From Fidelibacterota bacterium (lineage in GTDB: Bacteria; Fidelibacterota; UBA2242; JAFGTP01), in NCBI GenBank assembly GCA_021734005.1, contig JAIPJV010000061.1:1-9318 (forward strand): a stretch of 9,318 nucleotides of DNA, read 5' to 3'. A program made the translations under genes and the position numbers. This document shows positions 1-6,216 of this stretch, one piece after another (positions within the stretch are counted from its first letter, which is position 1; the number at the start of each line of letters is the position of its first letter). The notes below the pieces were generated by a model. It worked only from the letters and a program-made list of their open reading frames with translations, did not search any database and had not been told where the DNA came from.

Positions 1-35
1 ACTTATGAATTATATAACAAAAGAGGAAATCTAAA

Positions 36-1124
36 ATGAGCACAAAGAAAGTTGCTGTTTTACCCGGCGATGGAATCGGCCCGGAAGTTATGGCGGAAGC
101 CCGAAAAGTTCTGGACAAAATTGAAGAATCTACCGGGGTTACATTTGAATATAATCAGGCTCTGGTAGGAGGAGCAGCCTGGGACGAATACAAAGAGCAT
201 CTTCCCGAGTCCACTCTGGAAACCTGTCGTAATTGTGATGCCATATTGTTTGGATCAGTAGGTGGCCCGGTTAAGGAACAAAATTCTGAAAAATGGAGCG
301 GTGTGGAGGTCAATTCACTGCTTGGTTTGCGCAAAGCCTTTGAACTGTATGCTAATTTGCGCCCCGCAAAATTATTTCCATCACTGGCATTTGCTTCATC
401 TCTGCGGGAGGACATTTCCCAAAAAGGATTTGATCTTCTGGTTGTCAGAGAACTTACCGGTGGAATCTACTTCGGACAACCTAAAGGACGCGATGGAGAA
501 GGCGCTTCCGAAAAAGCCTTTGATACAATGGTATATTCCAGAAAAGAAGTTCGACGGATTGCCGAAATGGCTTTTGAAGTAGCCCGCAAACGCAATCAAA
601 AAGTCACTTCAATCGACAAAGCCAATGTTCTCACAACCATGGTTTTTTGGCGTAAAGTTGTAGAAGAAGTCGCTGCCGAATATCCGGATGTAGAATATGA
701 ACCTATGTATGTTGACAATGCAGCCATGCAATTGACAAAAAATCCGCAGCAGTTTGATGTACTCCTGTGTGGAAATATGTTCGGCGACATTCTTTCCGAC
801 GAGGCAGCCGCCCTGACCGGTAGTCTGGGATTGCTGCCTAGTGCCAGTTTGGCTGAAGGCAGTTTTGGAATGTATGAACCATCAGGCGGTTCGGCTCCTG
901 ATATTGCCGGAACTGGAAAAGCCAATCCTATTGCTCAGATTCTGAGTGCTGCTATGATGCTGCGCTATTCCTTTGATATGGAAGATTCCGCCCAAAAAAT
1001 CGAACACTCAGTAAATTCTGTGCTGGAACAGGGCTATCGCACAGCCGATATCTATACCGATGGCGACAAAAAAGTAACAACTCAGGAAATGGGCGATCTG
1101 ATTGTAGAAATCCTGGATTTATAA
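36..1124 (+). CDS. leuB: 3-isopropylmalate dehydrogenase (leucine biosynthesis)
   Basis: Cytosolic NAD-dependent enzyme that oxidises and decarboxylates 3-isopropylmalate to 2-oxoisocaproate, the third step of leucine synthesis. The 362 residues fit the usual family length. Visible motifs are LPGDGIGPEV near the N-terminus, substrate arginines R99, R109 and R138, Y145, K195, and the metal-binding aspartates D227, D251 and D255. The K-D-D-D spacing (32, 24, 4) equals that of the well-studied Thermus enzyme. The NAD-site stretch GSAPDIAGTGKANPIAQ is intact. Substrate arginines and the SVGGP motif favour LeuB over isocitrate dehydrogenase; tartrate dehydrogenase is a less likely alternative. ATG 36 follows an AGAGGA ribosome site by 8 nt. 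Two frames are open through bases 1-31 and close at or next to the start (TAA 32-34, or TGA 37-39 overlapping the ATG). This suggests, without proving, a tightly packed upstream gene, perhaps another leu gene. A strong terminator follows. Confidence 0.96.
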   Translation: MSTKKVAVLPGDGIGPEVMAEARKVLDKIEESTGVTFEYNQALVGGAAWDEYKEHLPESTLETCRNCDAILFGSVGGPVKEQNSEKWSGVEVNSLLGLRKAFELYANLRPAKLFPSLAFASSLREDISQKGFDLLVVRELTGGIYFGQPKGRDGEGASEKAFDTMVYSRKEVRRIAEMAFEVARKRNQKVTSIDKANVLTTMVFWRKVVEEVAAEYPDVEYEPMYVDNAAMQLTKNPQQFDVLLCGNMFGDILSDEAAALTGSLGLLPSASLAEGSFGMYEPSGGSAPDIAGTGKANPIAQILSAAMMLRYSFDMEDSAQKIEHSVNSVLEQGYRTADIYTDGDKKVTTQEMGDLIVEILDL

Positions 1125-1163
1125 AAAATTATTAAAGTTAAATTTACTCTCTCCTCTCTCTAC

Positions 1164-1204
1164 AAGAAGCCGGGCTTTCGAGTCCGGCTTCTTTGTCTTT
1201 TTTG
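1164..1204 (+). terminator. Rho-independent terminator of leuB
   Basis: Perfect 10-bp stem AAGAAGCCGG (1164-1173) with CCGGCTTCTT (1184-1193). Three further inner pairs (G-U, C-G, U-A) close on a UUCG tetraloop at 1177-1180. A T-rich tail runs from 1192 to about 1203. It lies 40 bp after the leuB stop and separates leuB from the next gene, so the amidohydrolase should have its own promoter. Confidence 0.92.
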
Positions 1205-1313
1205 GGATAATGGTCTAAATTGCGAGGCACTCAATTATCCATTCAAAAAAATCTGCGGAGATAGCTTCATCTTATTATTAAATGCTATTAAATTCTTTTT
1301 GGATTAATTAAGT

Positions 1314-1317
1314 GGAG
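1314..1317 (+). promoter_or_regulatory. Ribosome binding site that sets the amidohydrolase start
   Basis: GGAG lies 6 nt before ATG 1324. The upstream in-frame GTG at 1312 overlaps this GGAG and has no ribosome site of its own, so the start at ATG 1324 is preferred. Confidence 0.75.
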
Positions 1318-1323
1318 AATGCA

Positions 1324-2991
1324 ATGACCTTCCTTAAATTAGGCAATTTATTATTTTTAATAGTATTAAGCATCGGAATTTTTTCCTGCGCCCGCTCAAA
1401 AAAAGCCAGGGCAACTCTGGCCATTATCAACGCCAGAATTTGGACCGGGAATAGCAATCAACCCTGGGCTGAAGCCATCAGCATTCATAATGACACAATC
1501 ACGGCAATCGGTAACAATTCTAAAATAAAACAATTCATTTCTGAAGACACAAAAGTTATCGACTCCCAAGGCCAATTTGTGTGCCCCGGATTTACAGATT
1601 CGCATGTCCATTTTTTGGAAGGTGGTATGCGCCTGGCTTCGGTTAATTTGAGAAATGCTCAAACGCCAGAAGAATTCACCCAAAAAATCAGAGACTATGC
1701 TGACACACTCAAGCCGGGCACCTGGATTCTGGGCGGTGACTGGGATCATAACAACTGGGGCGGGGAATTGCCAAAAAGATCCTGGATTGATTCAGTGACA
1801 AAGGATAATCCTGTCTGGATCAGCCGTCTTGACGGACATATGGCGCTTGCCAATTCCCGGACTCTTGAACTGGCCGGTATAGATAATAGTGTAGAAGACA
1901 CAGCTGGAGGATCTTTTATCAGAGATGAGAAGGGAAATCTGACCGGAATTCTAAAAGATAATTCTATGGAAAAGGTTGAATCCATTATTCCGGAGCCCAA
2001 TGATGAGTTAAAAATGCAGGCTCTGAATGCTGCTATGGAACACGTCCTCAGCATGGGAGTTACTTCCGTTCATCATATGGGCAGCTGGGATGATCTGAGA
2101 ATATTTGAAAAAGCCAGGACAAAGGATTCTCTGAAAGTGAGAATTTCTGCAGCAGTTCCAATTCATACTGCTGATCGACTTGCCAGAAGAAAAAAAGAGC
2201 AGGGCTGGGGCGACAAATGGTTAAAAACAGGGGGGCTGAAAGGTTTTGTTGATGGCTCCCTGGGATCTCATACTGCAGCAATGTTTGAGCCCTATACTGA
2301 TGCTCCTGAAGATTATGGATTAATTGTCACTGAAAAAGAAAATATGTATGCCATGGTTGAAAAAGGCGACCGAATTGGCGCTCAGTTAATTGTTCACGCT
2401 ATTGGTGATCGCGCCAATAATATGATCCTGGATATTTATGAGGATGTGATCAAAGAAAATGGCCCCAGAGATAGAAGATTTCGCGTAGAACATGCTCAGC
2501 ATTTGATACCATCAGATATAAAACGCTATGCAGAATTAAATGTTATCCCCAGTATGCAGCCCTATCATTGTATTGATGACGGCCGCTGGGCTGAACCTTT
2601 GATCGGAAAAAAGCGCATGCAAACAACCCATGCCTATCGCTCTCTTCTGAAAAATGACGCTCACTTAATATTTGGCAGTGATTGGTATGTGGCTCCGCCC
2701 TCACCATTAAAAGGAATCTATGCAGCAGTTACCAGAGCGACACTGGATGACAAAAATCCAGCTGGCTGGATTCCTGATCAAAAAATATCTGTAGAAGAAG
2801 CTTTAAAAGCTTATACAATCAATCCGGCTTATGCCAGCTTTGACGAAAATATCAAAGGCTCTCTCGAACCGGGTAAACTTGCTGATATAGTTATTTTAAA
2901 TAAGGATATTACCCAAATTGATCCTGAAAATATTTGGGATGTTAAGGTTGATAAAACTATCGTGGGCGGTGAGGTTGTGTGGGTGAGATAG
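1324..2991 (+). CDS. Exported YtcJ-like metal-dependent amidohydrolase, putative lipoprotein
   Basis: Member of the amidohydrolase superfamily (Amidohydro_3, YtcJ/NfdA-like), 555 aa from ATG 1324; a GTG at 1312 would add four residues. Residues 2-21 form a hydrophobic signal segment ending in IGIFSC. Cys22 is a plausible lipidation site although the lipobox is relaxed, so the enzyme is probably membrane-anchored outside the cytoplasm. Metal-site motifs appear in order: GFTDSHVHF with H94 and H96, K306 in the LKGFVDGSLGS stretch, H358 in VHAIGDRAN, H390 in VEHAQH, and D453 in FGSDW. The C-terminus (GSLEPGKLADIVIL) is the usual small beta-sandwich part. The family hydrolyses amides, formamides and ring C-N bonds, and the substrate cannot be read from sequence. 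It stands alone between the leuB terminator and the repeat-bearing junction. I see no functional link to leuB or to the polysaccharide genes. Confidence 0.9.
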   Translation: MTFLKLGNLLFLIVLSIGIFSCARSKKARATLAIINARIWTGNSNQPWAEAISIHNDTITAIGNNSKIKQFISEDTKVIDSQGQFVCPGFTDSHVHFLEGGMRLASVNLRNAQTPEEFTQKIRDYADTLKPGTWILGGDWDHNNWGGELPKRSWIDSVTKDNPVWISRLDGHMALANSRTLELAGIDNSVEDTAGGSFIRDEKGNLTGILKDNSMEKVESIIPEPNDELKMQALNAAMEHVLSMGVTSVHHMGSWDDLRIFEKARTKDSLKVRISAAVPIHTADRLARRKKEQGWGDKWLKTGGLKGFVDGSLGSHTAAMFEPYTDAPEDYGLIVTEKENMYAMVEKGDRIGAQLIVHAIGDRANNMILDIYEDVIKENGPRDRRFRVEHAQHLIPSDIKRYAELNVIPSMQPYHCIDDGRWAEPLIGKKRMQTTHAYRSLLKNDAHLIFGSDWYVAPPSPLKGIYAAVTRATLDDKNPAGWIPDQKISVEEALKAYTINPAYASFDENIKGSLEPGKLADIVILNKDITQIDPENIWDVKVDKTIVGGEVVWVR

Positions 2992-3096
2992 GTAAGAGAT
3001 TCTAGTAAAATAATAAATATGGCCTCGTCAAAAGAGATGTTATCGCCAAAATAAGTGAATAGTTATATCTTATAATATTGGTAAATATAAGTTTAT

Positions 3097-3150
3097 GAAT
3101 TCTTGGATTCTCTCACAAGGCATTTCTTTAAGACACTCAGGATGACAAGG
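3097..3150. repeat. Candidate dispersed intergenic repeat of the 'GTCATCCTGAG' type
   Basis: Read on the - strand, this block starts CCCTTGTCATCCTGAGTG and ends in AGAGAATCCAAGAATTC. It resembles the 'GTCATYCTGAG ... GAAGAATCY' intergenic repeats that occur in many copies in some bacterial genomes. It is noncoding and lies in the only gap between the leu/amidohydrolase side and the polysaccharide side. Only one copy is in the window, so the repeat call rests on resemblance and not on a second copy seen here. Confidence 0.4.
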
Positions 3151-3164
3151 GTTTAACCCTTTTT
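3147..3164 (+). terminator. Weak candidate terminator after the amidohydrolase gene
   Basis: A 6-bp stem AAGGGT / ACCCTT with a 3-nt TTA loop (3147-3161) runs into five T residues on the + strand (3160-3164). It is about 155 bp past the amidohydrolase stop. The stem is short with three G-C pairs, so it is plausible but weak. On the - strand no T run follows it, so it is not a good terminator for the sulfotransferase operon. Confidence 0.35.
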
Positions 3165-3184
3165 AAAGTGGACTCATTTTATAT

Positions 3185-4009
3185 TCACTGAATTTCCCAA
3201 TTTCCAGGGATGAAATTAAATTTATTTTTTAATTCCTTCAAATCAGAATCAAACTGTTTTAAAAGCAGGGATTTATTTTCTTTATCAATAAATGGTCTAT
3301 TAAAATTTTTAGGTGTAAATAATTTTCTAAAATAAGGTCGAAGGGGCTTTAATACTTTCCTCAGGACCCGATTTTTGAAAGTTTTAACAAGAATCTGTTC
3401 TATTTGTGTTCGTCGTCCTTTTTTACTTGAAACATGATATTCTCTACTTAAAATATTACTATCAATAGTAGGACTGACCGTAATAAATTTTAAAACCTGT
3501 TCTACAACTTTTTTAGTATTTTGCCTCAATTCTTCAGATTCAACTAATAGTATATTTTTCGGTTCAAAATAATTTAAATAGGGTTTGATTTGATAAAAAT
3601 ATTTACTTGTCAGAGTATATTTGTTGTCAGGATTTTTCAAAATTGCATTAAGGTCTCTTGGTTCTCTTCCCTGAGCATAATTATGGACATAATGAGATAT
3701 AATTCTTTCAATTGGATCTCTTAAAATATAGATCAATTTTATATTGGGCAGCAATGAATGAATTCTTTCAGGAACACCGGGATACAGATGCCGTTTAGTA
3801 TAATCGGGTGATGCTTCACCTACAATTTTTTTATCATTGGCAAATAATTTTTTATACCACTCCTGGCCTTTTTGGAATTCTTTCTCAGTCCTAAAAAAAT
3901 TAATTTCTTTTTCACTAGAAATTCCGACTTCCCGGTGCTCACCTAAATATTTATAAAGACTGGTAGTCCCGCCTTTCATAGTCCCAATGATAATAAATCC
4001 GGGTAGCAT
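3185..4009 (-). CDS. PAPS-dependent sulfotransferase, heparan-sulfotransferase-like
   Basis: Predicted cytosolic enzyme that moves sulfate from PAPS to a carbohydrate (Sulfotransfer_1-type fold, 274 aa, a normal length). The 5'-phosphosulfate loop is at the N-terminus (GTMKGGTTSLY, K12). The 3'-phosphate site is ILRDPIERIISHY with R96 and S104, eight residues apart as expected. KEINFF at 34-39 matches the K-E-x-x-F-F signature of NDST and 3-O-sulfotransferases, where the Glu is the catalytic base, so E35 is the candidate here. WYKKLF, GEASPDYT and VPERIHSLLP also follow the pattern of that group. There is no signal peptide or membrane segment. ATG 4009 has a good GAGAGG ribosome site about 8 nt upstream. 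It is the second gene of a two-gene operon, 35 nt after the other sulfotransferase. The acceptor is unknown; the neighbouring polysaccharide genes suggest a glycan or a lipid-linked oligosaccharide. Confidence 0.88.
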   Translation of the reverse strand: MLPGFIIIGTMKGGTTSLYKYLGEHREVGISSEKEINFFRTEKEFQKGQEWYKKLFANDKKIVGEASPDYTKRHLYPGVPERIHSLLPNIKLIYILRDPIERIISHYVHNYAQGREPRDLNAILKNPDNKYTLTSKYFYQIKPYLNYFEPKNILLVESEELRQNTKKVVEQVLKFITVSPTIDSNILSREYHVSSKKGRRTQIEQILVKTFKNRVLRKVLKPLRPYFRKLFTPKNFNRPFIDKENKSLLLKQFDSDLKELKNKFNFIPGNWEIQ

Positions 4010-4044
4010 TAAACTTTCCTCTCAAAGATTATTTAACAACTTCT

Positions 4045-4899
4045 TTATAAAATCCCATCTGGAATTTCTGTTTTTATCTTATTTCCCAGACGACTGGTTC
4101 TTTTTATGATATATTCCTGTTCCTGTTTATTAAAGTATCTGGAAAATTTATCGCCCTTGCTCAGCGACTTACTGTTTTTTTCTTTCCAGGTCTCTTCCGG
4201 AAATCTCAGATTATCAGCTTTATTCTGATATTCTAACATTTGCTTTTGAAAGGGTAGTGATAATCTATCACAAATTTTTTGCAAAATTTCCCGGGGCTGT
4301 TGAATTAATTTTTCATATCTTACCAGAATATGATTTTGCTTACTGCCGTGCTTTAGGGACAATTTTACTTCCATTTGCCACCGTTTAATGCAATCATCTA
4401 TTGATTGCTTTCCACCAAATCTGTGGGGATTTTTATTGCTTACTCCATATAAAGAGGCCACAACATCTTTACCGGACCTAAGAACATGTAAGTAAAAAGA
4501 ATCTTCAGTAACCCTTTCAATAACATTAATATAATTGAGGTGACGCGGGGTTTTTTCAAGCCAAATATTATAGCCATTATTCAGTGTAAATTCATCAAGG
4601 ATTTCAATAATGTATTTAACCCATCCTCTAGTAGAAAAATATTTTTTATCAGAAAATGTAATATTCCTGCTGGCATTTATTCGTGAAAAGTAATTCCTGA
4701 TAATGGAATGGGATTTTTTCCCGTGAATTTTGAACAATCTCGCTATTTTGGGCGTTGGTATTGTATAATCAAAAAAATGGGTCTCTGGAAAAGAAAATAT
4801 TTCACTGTGAGAATACAGCATACTTTGCAATAAAGTAGTACCAGACCTGGCTACTCCTACTATCAGTATTCTTTTATTTATTTTATTTTTACCGACCAT
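4045..4899 (-). CDS. PAPS-dependent sulfotransferase (Sulfotransfer_3-like)
   Basis: Second predicted sulfotransferase, 284 aa, clearly different from its neighbour. The 5'-phosphosulfate loop is LIVGVARSGTTLLQ (around residues 12-25, with R18 where the other has Lys). FPETHFF follows at 37-43. The 3'-phosphate site is LRSGKDVVASLY with R141 and S149. A CIKRWQ segment and the LVRYEKLIQQP segment are typical of the Sulfotransfer_3 / P-loop sulfotransferase group. The protein is basic and soluble, with no export signal. ATG 4899 is the first start after an in-frame stop at 4917-4915 and has no clear Shine-Dalgarno site. It is the first gene of the leftward operon, so its promoter must lie in 4900-5220. 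The acceptor is unknown. Two distinct sulfotransferases suggest sulfation at two positions or on two sugars (inference). Confidence 0.87.
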   Translation of the reverse strand: MVGKNKINKRILIVGVARSGTTLLQSMLYSHSEIFSFPETHFFDYTIPTPKIARLFKIHGKKSHSIIRNYFSRINASRNITFSDKKYFSTRGWVKYIIEILDEFTLNNGYNIWLEKTPRHLNYINVIERVTEDSFYLHVLRSGKDVVASLYGVSNKNPHRFGGKQSIDDCIKRWQMEVKLSLKHGSKQNHILVRYEKLIQQPREILQKICDRLSLPFQKQMLEYQNKADNLRFPEETWKEKNSKSLSKGDKFSRYFNKQEQEYIIKRTSRLGNKIKTEIPDGIL

Positions 4900-5220
4900 T
4901 AGAAATGTTTTAAATCAATTTCTCAAATTTTCAAAAATTCCGTTCCAAATTTATATATGATAATTGGGATTTCGTATAAATAAATCCTCTACATTGGCAG
5001 ACAAAATTTAAGCAGGAAAATCTCAAAATTTAAACTTTATATTAATTTAATAAGCCAGTGTTAAACTTCTTGACAATCATGCTCAAATCAGATAAACTTT
5101 AGGCTATTTTGAATATATGTGATATTTATGGATAAAATAAATATAATGCTTCATCCCCATTATAATCTGTTTAATCATATTGCATCCCAAAAATAATTCA
5201 GAGGTTACTTAAAAATTTGA
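4900..5220. other. Divergent intergenic region between sulfotransferase and glycosyltransferase operons
   Basis: This 321-bp AT-rich stretch has no convincing gene on either strand. It must hold promoters for both divergent operons. The best + strand candidate is listed separately (5070-5098). A second + strand candidate is TATAAT at 5142-5147 with GTGATA 17 nt upstream (5119-5124). On the - strand there are only poor AT-rich matches, such as TATATA-like hexamers near 4952-4957. I saw no convincing operator palindrome, riboswitch or tRNA here. Confidence 0.6.
5070..5098 (+). promoter_or_regulatory. Candidate sigma70-type promoter for the glycosyltransferase operon
   Basis: A perfect TTGACA -35 box (5070-5075), a 17-nt spacer and TAAACT (5093-5098, four of six matches to TATAAT). 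Transcription would start near 5105 and leave a leader of about 115 nt before ATG 5221. If the host belongs to Bacteroidota, whose main promoters use other boxes, this match could be chance. Confidence 0.35.
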
Positions 5221-6195
5221 ATGAGATCGGAAACTAAAAATATATTGATAATTGGATGGGATGGCTTTGACCAGCGTAATCAGGCCTACTCCGAGATATT
5301 GTCTGCCAAATGTATTTATGTAGAGAAACATTACAGCAATCGCTTACGAGCATTTATAGCCTGGTTTACAAAAAGTTGTAAATCCAAAAAATTAATCCAA
5401 AAATATAAGCCGGAAATAGTAATAATAAAAAACACCCATTTTATAATTGCAACTGTTTTTTTTATATTGAAACAGCTTTTCGGTTTTAAACTTGTCTTTG
5501 ATTCGCATACTTCCAGTCTGGAGAATATCTTTAGCTATCCTGCTTTTATTCATCGTTTTTTAGTCAAACATATTGATATGTCAATTGTCACCAATCAAAA
5601 ACATGCTAAAAAAATCAACGAATGGCGAGGGACACCTCACATAGTCCATTTTCCTCCTATAGATTTCAATAAACAATCTTATAAAAATTATCCTGTTAGT
5701 GACAATTTTAATATCTGTTATATCCATACTTATAGTTCCGATGAGCCCTATTTCCCTGTCACAAATGCAATCCAAAAAATGAAAGATATCTCTATCTATA
5801 TAACTGGTAATCCCAAAAAATCAGATCACGAATTAATAAAAGCTCCTAATATTTTCCATACAGGTTTTTTATCAAGAGAACAATATATTGGATTATTGAA
5901 AAATGTTGATGTTATTATGGTGCTTACCACCAGAGAAAATACTATGCAAAAAGGTGGCAATGAGGGCGTTTTTCTGGATAAGCCATTAATAACATCAAAC
6001 ACTACTTTTTTAATAAAATATTTTAATAAGGGCTGTGTTTATGTAAATAGTGACCAGAATTCAATATATGATGGTATAACTAAAATGAAGAACAATTATA
6101 ATAAATACAAAAATGAGATTATTGAATTAAAAAGAGAATTATCACAAAAAAATAAAGATTCGATTGCGAAGATTAAAGATTTATTGAAAAATTAA
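5221..6195 (+). CDS. Putative GT-B-fold glycosyltransferase
   Basis: A 324-aa protein with the layout of a GT4-like glycosyltransferase. The first half is Rossmann-like (ILIIGWDGFD at 8-17, YKPEIVIIKN, then a hydrophobic stretch about 73-93 leading into FDSHTSS with D94 and H96). A linker carries MSIVTNQKHA. In the C-terminal half are FHTGFLSREQYIGLL, VDVIMVLTT and GNEGVFLDKPLITSN with E248, which resembles the nucleotide-sugar-binding E-G-x-x-x-x-x-P-[IV] region. The C-terminus is a Lys/Glu-rich helix. ATG 5221 directly follows an in-frame TGA (5218-5220), so no longer start is possible. The nearest Shine-Dalgarno-like GAGGT (5201-5205) is 15 nt away, farther than normal. Only 21 nt separate its stop from the dehydrogenase gene, so the two are probably cotranscribed. 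Donor and acceptor sugars are unknown. The family call is by pattern, less certain than for its neighbours. Confidence 0.75.
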   Translation: MRSETKNILIIGWDGFDQRNQAYSEILSAKCIYVEKHYSNRLRAFIAWFTKSCKSKKLIQKYKPEIVIIKNTHFIIATVFFILKQLFGFKLVFDSHTSSLENIFSYPAFIHRFLVKHIDMSIVTNQKHAKKINEWRGTPHIVHFPPIDFNKQSYKNYPVSDNFNICYIHTYSSDEPYFPVTNAIQKMKDISIYITGNPKKSDHELIKAPNIFHTGFLSREQYIGLLKNVDVIMVLTTRENTMQKGGNEGVFLDKPLITSNTTFLIKYFNKGCVYVNSDQNSIYDGITKMKNNYNKYKNEIIELKRELSQKNKDSIAKIKDLLKN

Positions 6196-6216
6196 AGGGC
6201 AGTAGAAGGAGTTTAA

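Noticed and set aside
155..415. Open frame of 86 codons on the - strand inside leuB
   Set aside because: Shadow of leuB: no family-like sequence, and leuB is fully intact on the other strand.
596..925. Open frame of 109 codons on the - strand inside leuB
   Set aside because: Serine/proline-rich antisense shadow of a conserved coding region with no motif.
1205..1240. Inverted repeat GGATAAT (1205-1211) / ATTATCC (1234-1240) between the leuB terminator and the amidohydrolase
   Set aside because: Only 7 bp with a 22-nt gap and AT-rich; a competing AATTG/CAATT pairing exists. Too weak to call an operator or riboswitch.
1396..2054. Two - strand open frames inside the amidohydrolase gene
   Set aside because: They lie antisense to intact metal-site motifs and resemble no protein family.
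3071..3076. Perfect TATAAT in the junction after the amidohydrolase gene
   Set aside because: No -35 box at the right distance (AAAATA only) and no gene follows on the + strand.
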